The position numbers and the translations under genes were made by a program. DNA of 19,374 bases from CAIYMF01 sp943329595 (GTDB lineage: Bacteria > Actinomycetota > Actinomycetes > S36-B12 > CAIYMF01): the NCBI GenBank assembly GCA_943329595.2, contig CALQEM020000042.1, positions 1 through 19,374 on the forward strand. Reading direction: 5' to 3'. The number at the start of each line of letters is the position of its first letter. The stretch's first letter is position 1. This document shows, piece by piece, positions 6,457 through 12,156 of this stretch. Below the pieces are notes generated by a model. The model made no database searches and was not told the origin of the DNA. It was given only the letters and a program-made list of their open reading frames with translations.

Positions 6457-8250
6457 ATGTCGGACGTCGGTGGGAATGAACTGTCGAGCACGAATCCGAC
6501 AATTTACCTGCGAGTCAGCCCCACCGACCGCGGCGCCACGGTCGAGGTTGCAAGCGCCCAGCGCCGTTTCACCCTGCCCGATGGTCGGATTGTGCTGGCG
6601 GTGGCCGGCCCGCACCCGGTCGACATGCGGCAGGTTGCCGACTGGCTCGTTCGAGGCTGCCCCGACCCGGCTCCCGTGCGGCAGGGCTTCGCGGCCTGCC
6701 TGGTCGACCCGCGCACGGGAGCCCTCACGATGGCTGCCGGCGCGCGCAATGAGATCACACTGCTCTGGAGTGCCCTTCCAGACGGGGGCCTAGTGGTCAG
6801 TTCACGGCTGCTCGACGTAGTAGACCCACTGCCCGATCCCCAGCTCGACCTCGGCAAGTTGGCCGGCATTCTCAGTTTCGTCGATGAGTCGGACACCACG
6901 GTCTACCGCGGCGTACTTCGACTGCCGGTCGGACATACCGCCACGTGGCGGCCCGGAACTGAGATGCGGGTGCGGCGCTGGTTTGTGCCTCACGAGGTCG
7001 AGCCCTACGACCGCAGCCGGTTCGGCGACGAAGGGCTGCGGTTGCGCGAGGTGATCAGTGAGGCAGTGGTGGAGTCGCTGCCGACCACTGGTGGAGTGGC
7101 CGCGCACCTCTCGGGGGGTCTCGACTCCACCACCGTGGTTGCTACGGCCGCAGGCATCCTCGAGCCGCAGGGGCGAGTGGTGCACACCCTGAGCCATCTG
7201 CTGCCCGAGGGCCAGTGGCCCGACTGGCTGCCTGAGTCGATCGACGATCGTCCGCACGTGCGCGCCCTAGGCGCTGGCGTGCCGGGCCTCGACCAGCACG
7301 AATTCGTACACGATGCGCGCTCCCCGCTCGACGACATGACCTGGATGATCGAGCGCTCGGGAACACCCTTCTTGAACCCCACGAACACCCCGTGGATTCG
7401 TGCCATGGACGCCTGGGCTGCTGAGCACGACTGCGCGGTGATGCTCACGGGCGCCCACGGAAGCATCGGCTACTCCACGACGCGATACGGGCAGTACCGC
7501 CGTGCCCTGCGCAGTGGGCGCCTCGACGTGGTTGCTCGTGACATCAGGTCGCGACGGGCTGCTGGCGACGGCGTGATGCTCATCGGCAACAACGTGGTGG
7601 GCGAGGTGTCACCCGGGTTCCTCGCGGCCTGGTCACGCGCGCGCCACGGCCAGCGGCCCGACGAATTCTCCTCGAGGGATCAGGTGGTAAGGCCTGAACT
7701 CCTGCCCGAGGAGGCGGCGCGCCGTCAGGGTCGCGGAGGCCGCGCGCGCCACCTGCAGCGCGAGTTCTGGGAGCGCGCGGTGATTTCCGACCCAAGTTCC
7801 AGCACTGCGTTGCAACCGCCCGGCCTGATGACCTGGCACAGCGACCCCCTGAGCGATCAGGAGGTAAGCCGGCTGCTCTTCTCCCTGCCCCCCGACGCAT
7901 GGCTCGGCCACGGATTCGACCGCGCGATGGCACGCCGGGCCATGAGTGGGCTCGTGCCCGACTCCGTTCGGCTGCGGGCGGGTCGTGGCATCCAGGGCAT
8001 CGACCTCGGGCCAGCGATCTCCGCCCACCAGCGGCAGTACATCGAGCTGCTCGAGCGGATCGAGGCCTCGCCCCTGGCCTCGACCCTGCTTGACACGAGG
8101 GTGCTGCGAGCCTCGATGATGGGAGGCGTTCCCACCGAGGGGCGTGAGTCGATGCTCTGGCAGCTGGTCGAGGGGCGAGCTCTGGGCATGGGTCAGTTCG
8201 TCGTGTGGTTCGAAGACCGCATGGCCGCGCGTGGCCGGCCCGCCGCATGA
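6457..8250 (+). CDS. Lasso peptide macrolactam synthetase (asparagine-synthase-like cyclase, C protein)
   Basis: 597 residues. The PP-loop ATP pyrophosphatase motif HLSGGLDSTTVV (217-228) marks the asparagine synthase B fold. In lasso clusters this enzyme adenylates the ring Asp/Glu side chain and joins it to the core N-terminus. The N-terminal half has the remnant glutaminase fold (DGRIVLAVAG, FAACLVDPRTGALTM) but no catalytic Cys at position 2, as expected for a cyclase rather than a true asparagine synthetase. YRGVLRLPVGHT and the C-terminal VPDSVRLRAGRGIQG follow family order. I chose ATG 6457; ATG 6424 upstream is in frame but unsupported. The last codon and stop form ATGA with the GT2 start, so cyclase and glycosyltransferase are translationally coupled. 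Assignment to lasso biosynthesis rests on this fold plus the nearby A, B1 and B2 genes. Confidence 0.87.
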   Translation: MSDVGGNELSSTNPTIYLRVSPTDRGATVEVASAQRRFTLPDGRIVLAVAGPHPVDMRQVADWLVRGCPDPAPVRQGFAACLVDPRTGALTMAAGARNEITLLWSALPDGGLVVSSRLLDVVDPLPDPQLDLGKLAGILSFVDESDTTVYRGVLRLPVGHTATWRPGTEMRVRRWFVPHEVEPYDRSRFGDEGLRLREVISEAVVESLPTTGGVAAHLSGGLDSTTVVATAAGILEPQGRVVHTLSHLLPEGQWPDWLPESIDDRPHVRALGAGVPGLDQHEFVHDARSPLDDMTWMIERSGTPFLNPTNTPWIRAMDAWAAEHDCAVMLTGAHGSIGYSTTRYGQYRRALRSGRLDVVARDIRSRRAAGDGVMLIGNNVVGEVSPGFLAAWSRARHGQRPDEFSSRDQVVRPELLPEEAARRQGRGGRARHLQREFWERAVISDPSSSTALQPPGLMTWHSDPLSDQEVSRLLFSLPPDAWLGHGFDRAMARRAMSGLVPDSVRLRAGRGIQGIDLGPAISAHQRQYIELLERIEASPLASTLLDTRVLRASMMGGVPTEGRESMLWQLVEGRALGMGQFVVWFEDRMAARGRPAA

Positions 8251-9275
8251 GTGCCGCCCCTGATCCGGCGGTGTCGGTGATCGTGCCCATGTACAACCGG
8301 CCGGAGTACATCGGGGCCGCGCTGGCCAGCATCCGGCGTCAGTCGATGGCCGACTTCGAGGTGATTTGCGTTGATGCCGGGTCGAGCGAGCCGGTGCCCG
8401 AGCTCGTGGCCTCCCTCATCGCCGACGACACCCGCTTTCGGCTCATTGTGAGCGGGATGAGGCTGTCGGGGCCTGAGGCGCGCAATGTGGCTCTCGAGCA
8501 GGCGCGCGCTCCGGTGGTGGCTTCGCTCGACTCCGACGATGTGATGGTGCCGGGGAGGCTCGACCTTCATCTGACAACGCTGGCGGCCGAGCCCCGCACG
8601 GTGGCGCTGGGCGGCGGACTGAGGGTGGTCAACCGCGACGGCCTCCCGTGCACCCGACCAGCCCCGACGGTGAGCGGCCACGAGGGGTCGGACGAACTCG
8701 AGCAGCGGCCTGAGTGGGCGCAGGCCCCGCGCACCGTGGCCGACACCGCGCCCAAGTTCTCGTGGATGCTGCCGTTCAACTGCCCCACCCTGAGTTCCAC
8801 GATGACGGTGCGCACCGAGGCGCTGCGAGCGAGCGGCGGCTTTGACCTTGTGTACCCCGACTGCGACGACTACGGAACCTTCTGGCGGCTTGAGTCGCAG
8901 GGCGACTCGCGAGTGCTGCCCGAACTCGCTGCCATCTACCGACGTCACTCGCAGCAGATCTCCACTGATGGCCGGCGGCGTCAGTCGATTCAGGTCGTGC
9001 TGCTACGCCGAGAGATCATGTCGGCGCGGCTCGGCCGCCTCGTTGACGTGATGTCGGTGGCAGCGGCCACTGGCGAGAGCGTCACCAAGCCGGGCGCCTA
9101 CGACGACGGCGAGGCGCTCTGCCACGAGTTGCTCGAAAAATTCCTGGCAGAGAACCATCCCTCGGCCGCCGAGCGCCAGTGGATCGAGACCGACTTCGCT
9201 CACCGCATCAGTGTCATCGCGCGTGCGCGCACTAGGCAGGCGGAACCTGCCACCACACCCCTGCCCAGTCGATGA
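8247..9275 (+). CDS. Family 2 glycosyltransferase coupled to the lasso cyclase
   Basis: 342 residues of GT-A fold. VSVIVPMYNRPEYIGAALAS (9-28) is the nucleotide-sugar-binding start, VDAGSS (42-47) the second strand, and SLDSDDVMVPGRL (94-106) carries the DxD metal site. GGFDLVYPDCDDYGTFWRL holds the ED/DD-type catalytic region. The ATG at 8247 overlaps the cyclase stop (ATGA), so it is made with the cyclase. It has no membrane segment. The position suggests glycosylation of the lasso peptide, but the upstream glycan genes mean it could serve a polysaccharide instead. The 3' end overlaps the convergent methyltransferase gene by 44 bp. Confidence 0.85.
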   Translation: MSAAPDPAVSVIVPMYNRPEYIGAALASIRRQSMADFEVICVDAGSSEPVPELVASLIADDTRFRLIVSGMRLSGPEARNVALEQARAPVVASLDSDDVMVPGRLDLHLTTLAAEPRTVALGGGLRVVNRDGLPCTRPAPTVSGHEGSDELEQRPEWAQAPRTVADTAPKFSWMLPFNCPTLSSTMTVRTEALRASGGFDLVYPDCDDYGTFWRLESQGDSRVLPELAAIYRRHSQQISTDGRRRQSIQVVLLRREIMSARLGRLVDVMSVAAATGESVTKPGAYDDGEALCHELLEKFLAENHPSAAERQWIETDFAHRISVIARARTRQAEPATTPLPSR

Positions 9276-10278
9276 CCCCGATCTCGGCGGTGATGTCGTG
9301 GGTGGCCCTGAACTCGTCAACCGCTATACGGCAGGATTCGAGGTTGTAGTCGTCAATGATGACGAAGCCACCCGGGGACACCCTGTGGTAAAGGTTGTTG
9401 AGGCTGTCCATCGTTGACTCGTAAAGGTCGCCATCGAGCCGTAGCACGGCGATCTGCTCGATCGGGGCCGTGGGCAGGGTGTCCTTGAACCAGCCCTGCA
9501 GGAACTTCACCTGGTCGTCGAGCAGCAGGTAGCTGGCGAAGTTTGCACGCACATCGTCGAGCGTCGCCACCAGCCGGCCGCCCATCGGCGTCCAGAACTC
9601 GTCGACGGGAAAGCGCTCCACGTCGGGCATCGGCAGACCCGCGAATGAGTCGACCACCCACACGCTGCGGTCGGTAACCTGATGCGCCGCGAGAACCCCA
9701 CGCATCAGAATCGTCGCTCCGCCGCGCCACACGCCGGTCTCGACGAAGTCGCCGGGAACATTGTCGGCGAGAGCGCGCTCGGCCAGGGCACGCAGCGAGC
9801 GAAGGCGCACTAGGCCGATCATGGTGACGGCGTCGGGGGGAACGTCCCTGCCGTGGGCACGGTGGCCCGCGTGCTTCATTCCGGTGGTCGAGAGGAACCC
9901 CGACACAGCGCGCTCGAGCAGGTCGAGGTAGCGGTCGGCAGCAGTGTCAGGTGCCGCTGGCGTCGCCGGTGGGCCCTCATGCTCAGCGTCGATCAGGCCG
10001 ATGTCGCGCAGGCGCACGACGAAACGCGCGAGGTCGGTCTCAAGAATCGCTCGGTCAGCGTCGAATTGCGCGAGGAGAGACTCGATCGCTCCTGACACAG
10101 TTCCGCTCTCAACCAGGGCTCGCCACATGGCGGCGCCCACGCGATCGAGCTCGATGTAGCTGAGGGTTCGCATGTCGACCACCACGGCTCCGGCGTCGTT
10201 GGCGTCGGTGACGGTCTCACGATTCACACGTACGGTGTCGTCGCCCATCGGAGTCGGCGTTAGGTCGGGTGTCGTCAT
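9232..10278 (-). CDS. Fusion of a PqqD-type RRE domain with a TylF/MycF-like O-methyltransferase
   Basis: 348 residues. Residues about 15-100 form a PqqD-like RiPP recognition element: YIELDRVGAAMWRAL, a TV..AI..L..QFDAD helix and D..FVVRLRDIGLI, which lines up position by position with the separate B1 protein of this locus. A Pro/Ala linker (about 101-115) leads to a TylF/macrocin O-methyltransferase domain with GDFVETGVWRGGATI (176-190), VWVVDSFAGLP (206-216), LLDDQVKFLQGWFKDTLP (252-269), LRLDGDLYESTMD (279-291) and IIDDY (307-311); D282 and D309/D310 are the likely Mg ligands. TylF and MycF methylate sugar hydroxyls on glycosylated natural products. The start is ATG 10278 with GGGAG about 6 nt upstream. 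The RRE should bring the enzyme to the precursor leader, so methylation of the peptide or its sugar is the natural inference. Confidence 0.9.
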   Translation of the reverse strand: MTTPDLTPTPMGDDTVRVNRETVTDANDAGAVVVDMRTLSYIELDRVGAAMWRALVESGTVSGAIESLLAQFDADRAILETDLARFVVRLRDIGLIDAEHEGPPATPAAPDTAADRYLDLLERAVSGFLSTTGMKHAGHRAHGRDVPPDAVTMIGLVRLRSLRALAERALADNVPGDFVETGVWRGGATILMRGVLAAHQVTDRSVWVVDSFAGLPMPDVERFPVDEFWTPMGGRLVATLDDVRANFASYLLLDDQVKFLQGWFKDTLPTAPIEQIAVLRLDGDLYESTMDSLNNLYHRVSPGGFVIIDDYNLESCRIAVDEFRATHDITAEIGVIDWAGVWWQVPPA

Positions 10279-10299
10279 GGGTGCTCCCGGGAGGGTTGG

Positions 10300-10305
10300 C
10301 ATGAT
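10300..10305 (+). promoter_or_regulatory. Candidate -10 element of a leaderless kinase transcript
   Basis: CATGAT lies 6 nt before the kinase ATG (10312), matching the geometry at 6445 and 12145. Its complement ATCATG could serve the divergent methyltransferase gene, whose ATG is only 33 bp from the kinase ATG. No -35 is clear. Confidence 0.3.
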
Positions 10306-10311
10306 GAGGGC

Positions 10312-11334
10312 ATGGACTGGGGCGAATCGATGGGCGTGGTGTTGGCTCACGCTACTGACCCGTCACCCACGACTCGGCACCGCCTGCACGGTATCGAGTT
10401 CGAGTCCACGGCCCTCTTTCCAAGCTGGCCCCGGGGCTCCGTGGCCGGTTCACTGGGTGATCCGAAGTGGACCCTTGACGTCAGGTCGCTTGAGGCGACC
10501 GAGCCCGAGTTGCCCGCCTTCGACCCTGAGGACCTGCGCGGGGTGTGGTCGTTGCAAGGCACTCCCAACGATCCAGACTGCATGACCTATGCGGTGAACC
10601 TAGGCGATCTCTCAATCTCCAACTACGTCGTTGACCTGAGGACGCGAACGGTGACAGCCGATCGCCTTCCGAGGCAGCCGCTCGCACGTTCGGGGGTGGA
10701 GTTCGTGCTGGCGTGCCGCGTGCTGCCGTGGCTGGCGCGGGTGCATCGCGGGGCGTTGCCGCTGCACGCGGTGGCTGTCTCCTTCGAGGGGAGGGCCCTG
10801 CTGATCTGCGGAGATTCTGGCACCGGCAAGTCGACGCTGGCTGCGAAACTTCTGGGGATGGGGTGCGAGCTCCTCGGGGACGAGCCCGTGGTTGTCGACG
10901 TGGTGGGCGACGAGGTGCTGGCCCACCACGGCTCGTGGCGGCTCCGCGTGAATGAGGGTTCACCGGCCCATGCTGACCTCGAGCGTCAGGGATTCGACCT
11001 CGTCGAGAACCACGGCAAGACGGCGGCCGTGCGCAGTCGAGAGTCTGCTGGCGCACCGGTGGGGGTGCCGGTCAGCGCCATCGTGGTCCTGCGCGAGCGA
11101 GACCCGCTGGCCACGATGCCCCACTTAGAAAGGTGCGACGGGCTGGGCGCGACCCGGGAGTTGATGGCGCACCGCTACTGCCTCGCAGGACCGGTCGCAG
11201 TCACGGGCGGCGATTTTGCAACTGTCGCGGCCGTGGTGGCGCGGGTGCCTGTGGTGCGCGTGGCGATGCCCGCCTCAATCGACCACCTCGCCGCCGCCGC
11301 CACACTGCTGCGCGATGAGTTGCTCGGCGGCTGA
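10312..11334 (+). CDS. HPr-kinase-like lasso peptide kinase
   Basis: 340 residues. The C-terminal half is an HPrK/P-like ATPase: LHAVAV (151-156), Walker A GDSGTGKST (167-175) and LLGDEPVVVD (187-196) with the acidic residue of the active site. The N-terminal half (about 1-130) is a variable domain seen in HprK-related kinases of RiPP clusters. Known relatives (paeninodin- and pseudomycoidin-type clusters) phosphorylate the C-terminal Ser of the lasso precursor. The precursor here ends in Thr, with two Ser residues three and four positions before it. ATG 10312 is used because of the leaderless -10; ATG 10330, preceded by GGGG at about 7 nt, is the alternative. It is divergent from the RRE-methyltransferase, 33 bp apart. 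A hairpin follows the stop. Confidence 0.82.
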   Translation: MDWGESMGVVLAHATDPSPTTRHRLHGIEFESTALFPSWPRGSVAGSLGDPKWTLDVRSLEATEPELPAFDPEDLRGVWSLQGTPNDPDCMTYAVNLGDLSISNYVVDLRTRTVTADRLPRQPLARSGVEFVLACRVLPWLARVHRGALPLHAVAVSFEGRALLICGDSGTGKSTLAAKLLGMGCELLGDEPVVVDVVGDEVLAHHGSWRLRVNEGSPAHADLERQGFDLVENHGKTAAVRSRESAGAPVGVPVSAIVVLRERDPLATMPHLERCDGLGATRELMAHRYCLAGPVAVTGGDFATVAAVVARVPVVRVAMPASIDHLAAAATLLRDELLGG

Positions 11335-11345
11335 GTGACTCGTTC

Positions 11346-11374
11346 GGGCGTGCCGCGCAGGTCGCTGCACGCCC
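11346..11374 (+). terminator. Hairpin after the kinase gene, possible terminator
   Basis: GGGCGTGC (11346-11353) pairs perfectly with GCACGCCC (11367-11374) across a 13-nt loop, 11 bp after the kinase stop. There is no T-run; high-GC actinobacterial terminators often lack one. Confidence 0.45.
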
Positions 11375-11402
11375 CCGCCCCCGCACTCTTCCTCCACCCG
11401 CC

Positions 11403-11486
11403 GCCTCGTTCTGTGGTGGGAATCGACATCGTCTGGTGTCGGATCGCACCTGAGTACGTGTCGGTTCGCACCTGAGAATCGTGGGT
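11403..11486. repeat. Repeat copy 1 (84 bp) with an internal 22-bp tandem duplication
   Basis: Bases 11403-11454 are identical to 11592-11643. Inside it, TCGGATCGCACCTGAG (11439-11454) recurs as TCGGTTCGCACCTGAG at 11461-11476, a 22-bp period, before the shared tail AATCGTGGGT. Relative to copy 2 it has exactly one extra 22-bp unit. No ORF or transposase is attached. It may be a small mobile or regulatory repeat, or the remnant of an insertion sequence end. The 389-bp gap between the kinase and precursor genes otherwise holds a C-rich stretch (about 11523-11580) in which I see nothing else. Confidence 0.8.
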
Positions 11487-11591
11487 TGCCCTGCAGGCGG
11501 GGTGGTGCGCGCGGGTCGCGCCGTGTCTCCTTCCCCTGGTTCACCCCACCCACGCGCCCCACCCCACCCCCACCGGTCGTCCTCGCCCGCA

Positions 11592-11653
11592 GCCTCGTTC
11601 TGTGGTGGGAATCGACATCGTCTGGTGTCGGATCGCACCTGAGAATCGTGGGT
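11592..11653. repeat. Repeat copy 2 (62 bp)
   Basis: Its first 52 bp are identical to copy 1 at a 189-bp offset, and it ends in the same AATCGTGGGT tail but lacks the extra 22-bp tandem unit. It stops 9 bp before the likely -35 of the precursor promoter, so it sits where an upstream activator or an inserted repeat could influence precursor transcription. Confidence 0.8.
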
Positions 11654-11661
11654 GATCGGGG

Positions 11662-11689
11662 TTGTGTGGCGGCGGAGGAGTGATACTCT
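11662..11689 (+). promoter_or_regulatory. Likely promoter of the lasso precursor operon
   Basis: TTGTGT (11662-11667) and TACTCT (11684-11689) are spaced 16 bp. TG at 11681-11682 gives an extended -10 (TGnTAnnnT). Transcription would begin near 11696, about 30 bp before the precursor ATG, leaving room for the GAGGAG ribosome site. Confidence 0.5.
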
Positions 11690-11703
11690 CTCGAAGAGTG
11701 TTA
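11681..11703. promoter_or_regulatory. Imperfect inverted repeat over the precursor -10/start site
   Basis: ACTCT (11685-11689) and AGAGT (11695-11699) are reverse complements around CTCGA, and flanking bases extend the dyad to 7 of 9 pairs. It overlaps the -10 and the expected transcription start, the position of a repressor operator. No regulator gene is in the window. Confidence 0.35.
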
Positions 11704-11723
11704 AACGAGTCTGAGGAGACGAC

Positions 11724-11849
11724 ATGACCGAGCGTGAGCCCTACACTTCACCCGCTGAGCCCGTGGTCGTCGGCGCGATCGAGGCCTCTGAGAACTCCTA
11801 CAGCCCATCTGGCAGTGACTTCGGCTTCTACAGCAGCCTGGTGACCTGA
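11724..11849 (+). CDS. Lasso peptide precursor (A), 41 residues
   Basis: A short ORF starting MTEREPYTSPAEPVVVGAI, with a strong ribosome site GAGGAG (11713-11718) 5 nt before ATG. The leader has Y7-x-x-P10 followed by PVVVG, resembling the YxxPxLxxxG box bound by lasso RREs, with one extra residue before Gly17. The rest, NSYSPSGSDFGFYSSLVT (24-41), has a single acidic residue, Asp32, suited as ring acceptor. Cutting after Glu23 puts Ser22 at -2 (usually Thr) and gives a 9-residue ring from Asn24. Cutting after Asn24 gives an 8-residue ring from Ser25. Phe33, Phe35, Tyr36 and Leu39 could act as loop or plug residues. Position directly before B1 and the promoter in front support the call. The core has many Ser residues open to phosphorylation or glycosylation. 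Confidence 0.8.
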   Translation: MTEREPYTSPAEPVVVGAIEASENSYSPSGSDFGFYSSLVT

Positions 11850-11872
11850 TTAATCAACGTCCCAACACCGGT

Positions 11873-12130
11873 GTGATTGTTCGCGCCGACGGGGTGGTGG
11901 CGGCCCACATCGAGGGTCAGTTGGTCGCTCTCTCGCCCTCTCTGCAGTACGTGGCTCTCGACTCGATGGGCGAGGTCATTTGGAACGCCCTCGACGACGT
12001 GAACACCGTCGAGGAGATTGTCACGGCCGTGACCGCTCGCTTCGACGTCGACGACGACACCTGTCGCGCTGACGTCGAGGTTTTTTTGGCCCAACTGGCA
12101 GACCAGGGCTTGGTCCGGCTCGACGCCTGA
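11873..12130 (+). CDS. Lasso peptide RRE protein B1 (PqqD-like)
   Basis: 85 residues from GTG 11873. DGVVAAHIEGQLVALSPSLQ is followed by YVALDSMGEVIWNAL, TVEEIVTAVTARFDVD and DVEVFLAQLADQGLV, the full PqqD winged-helix pattern. Discrete PqqD-like B1 proteins hold the precursor leader and deliver it to the B2 peptidase. The start is uncertain: the frame is open upstream to 11819, no ribosome site precedes the GTG, and an ATT at 11849 shares its A with the precursor stop (TGATT), like the TGATG overlap used elsewhere in the window. Starting there would add eight residues (MINQRPNT) that suit the usual N-terminal strand. It follows the precursor in the same operon. Confidence 0.88.
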   Translation: MIVRADGVVAAHIEGQLVALSPSLQYVALDSMGEVIWNALDDVNTVEEIVTAVTARFDVDDDTCRADVEVFLAQLADQGLVRLDA

Positions 12131-12144
12131 GACCGCTCGTCGGG

Positions 12145-12150
12145 CAGGAT
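12145..12150 (+). promoter_or_regulatory. Candidate -10 element of a leaderless nucleotidyltransferase transcript
   Basis: CAGGAT is followed by 6 nt and the ATG at 12157, the third case of this geometry in the locus. The gene can also be read from the precursor promoter through B1. Confidence 0.3.
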
Positions 12151-12156
12151 GGGGCG

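Noticed and set aside
6457..8250. Housekeeping asparagine synthetase
   Set aside because: No catalytic Cys at position 2 for glutamine use, and B1, B2 and a precursor gene lie nearby.
7580..8332. 250-codon minus-strand ORF inside the cyclase gene
   Set aside because: Arg/Ala/Pro-rich antisense shadow with no motif.
11403..11653. CRISPR-like array
   Set aside because: Only two long copies plus one 22-bp tandem unit; repeat length, spacing and absence of cas genes do not fit.
11201..11725. Minus-strand ORF across the repeat region
   Set aside because: Its repeated peptide segment simply translates the DNA repeat; it overlaps the kinase gene end and has no recognisable fold or ribosome site.
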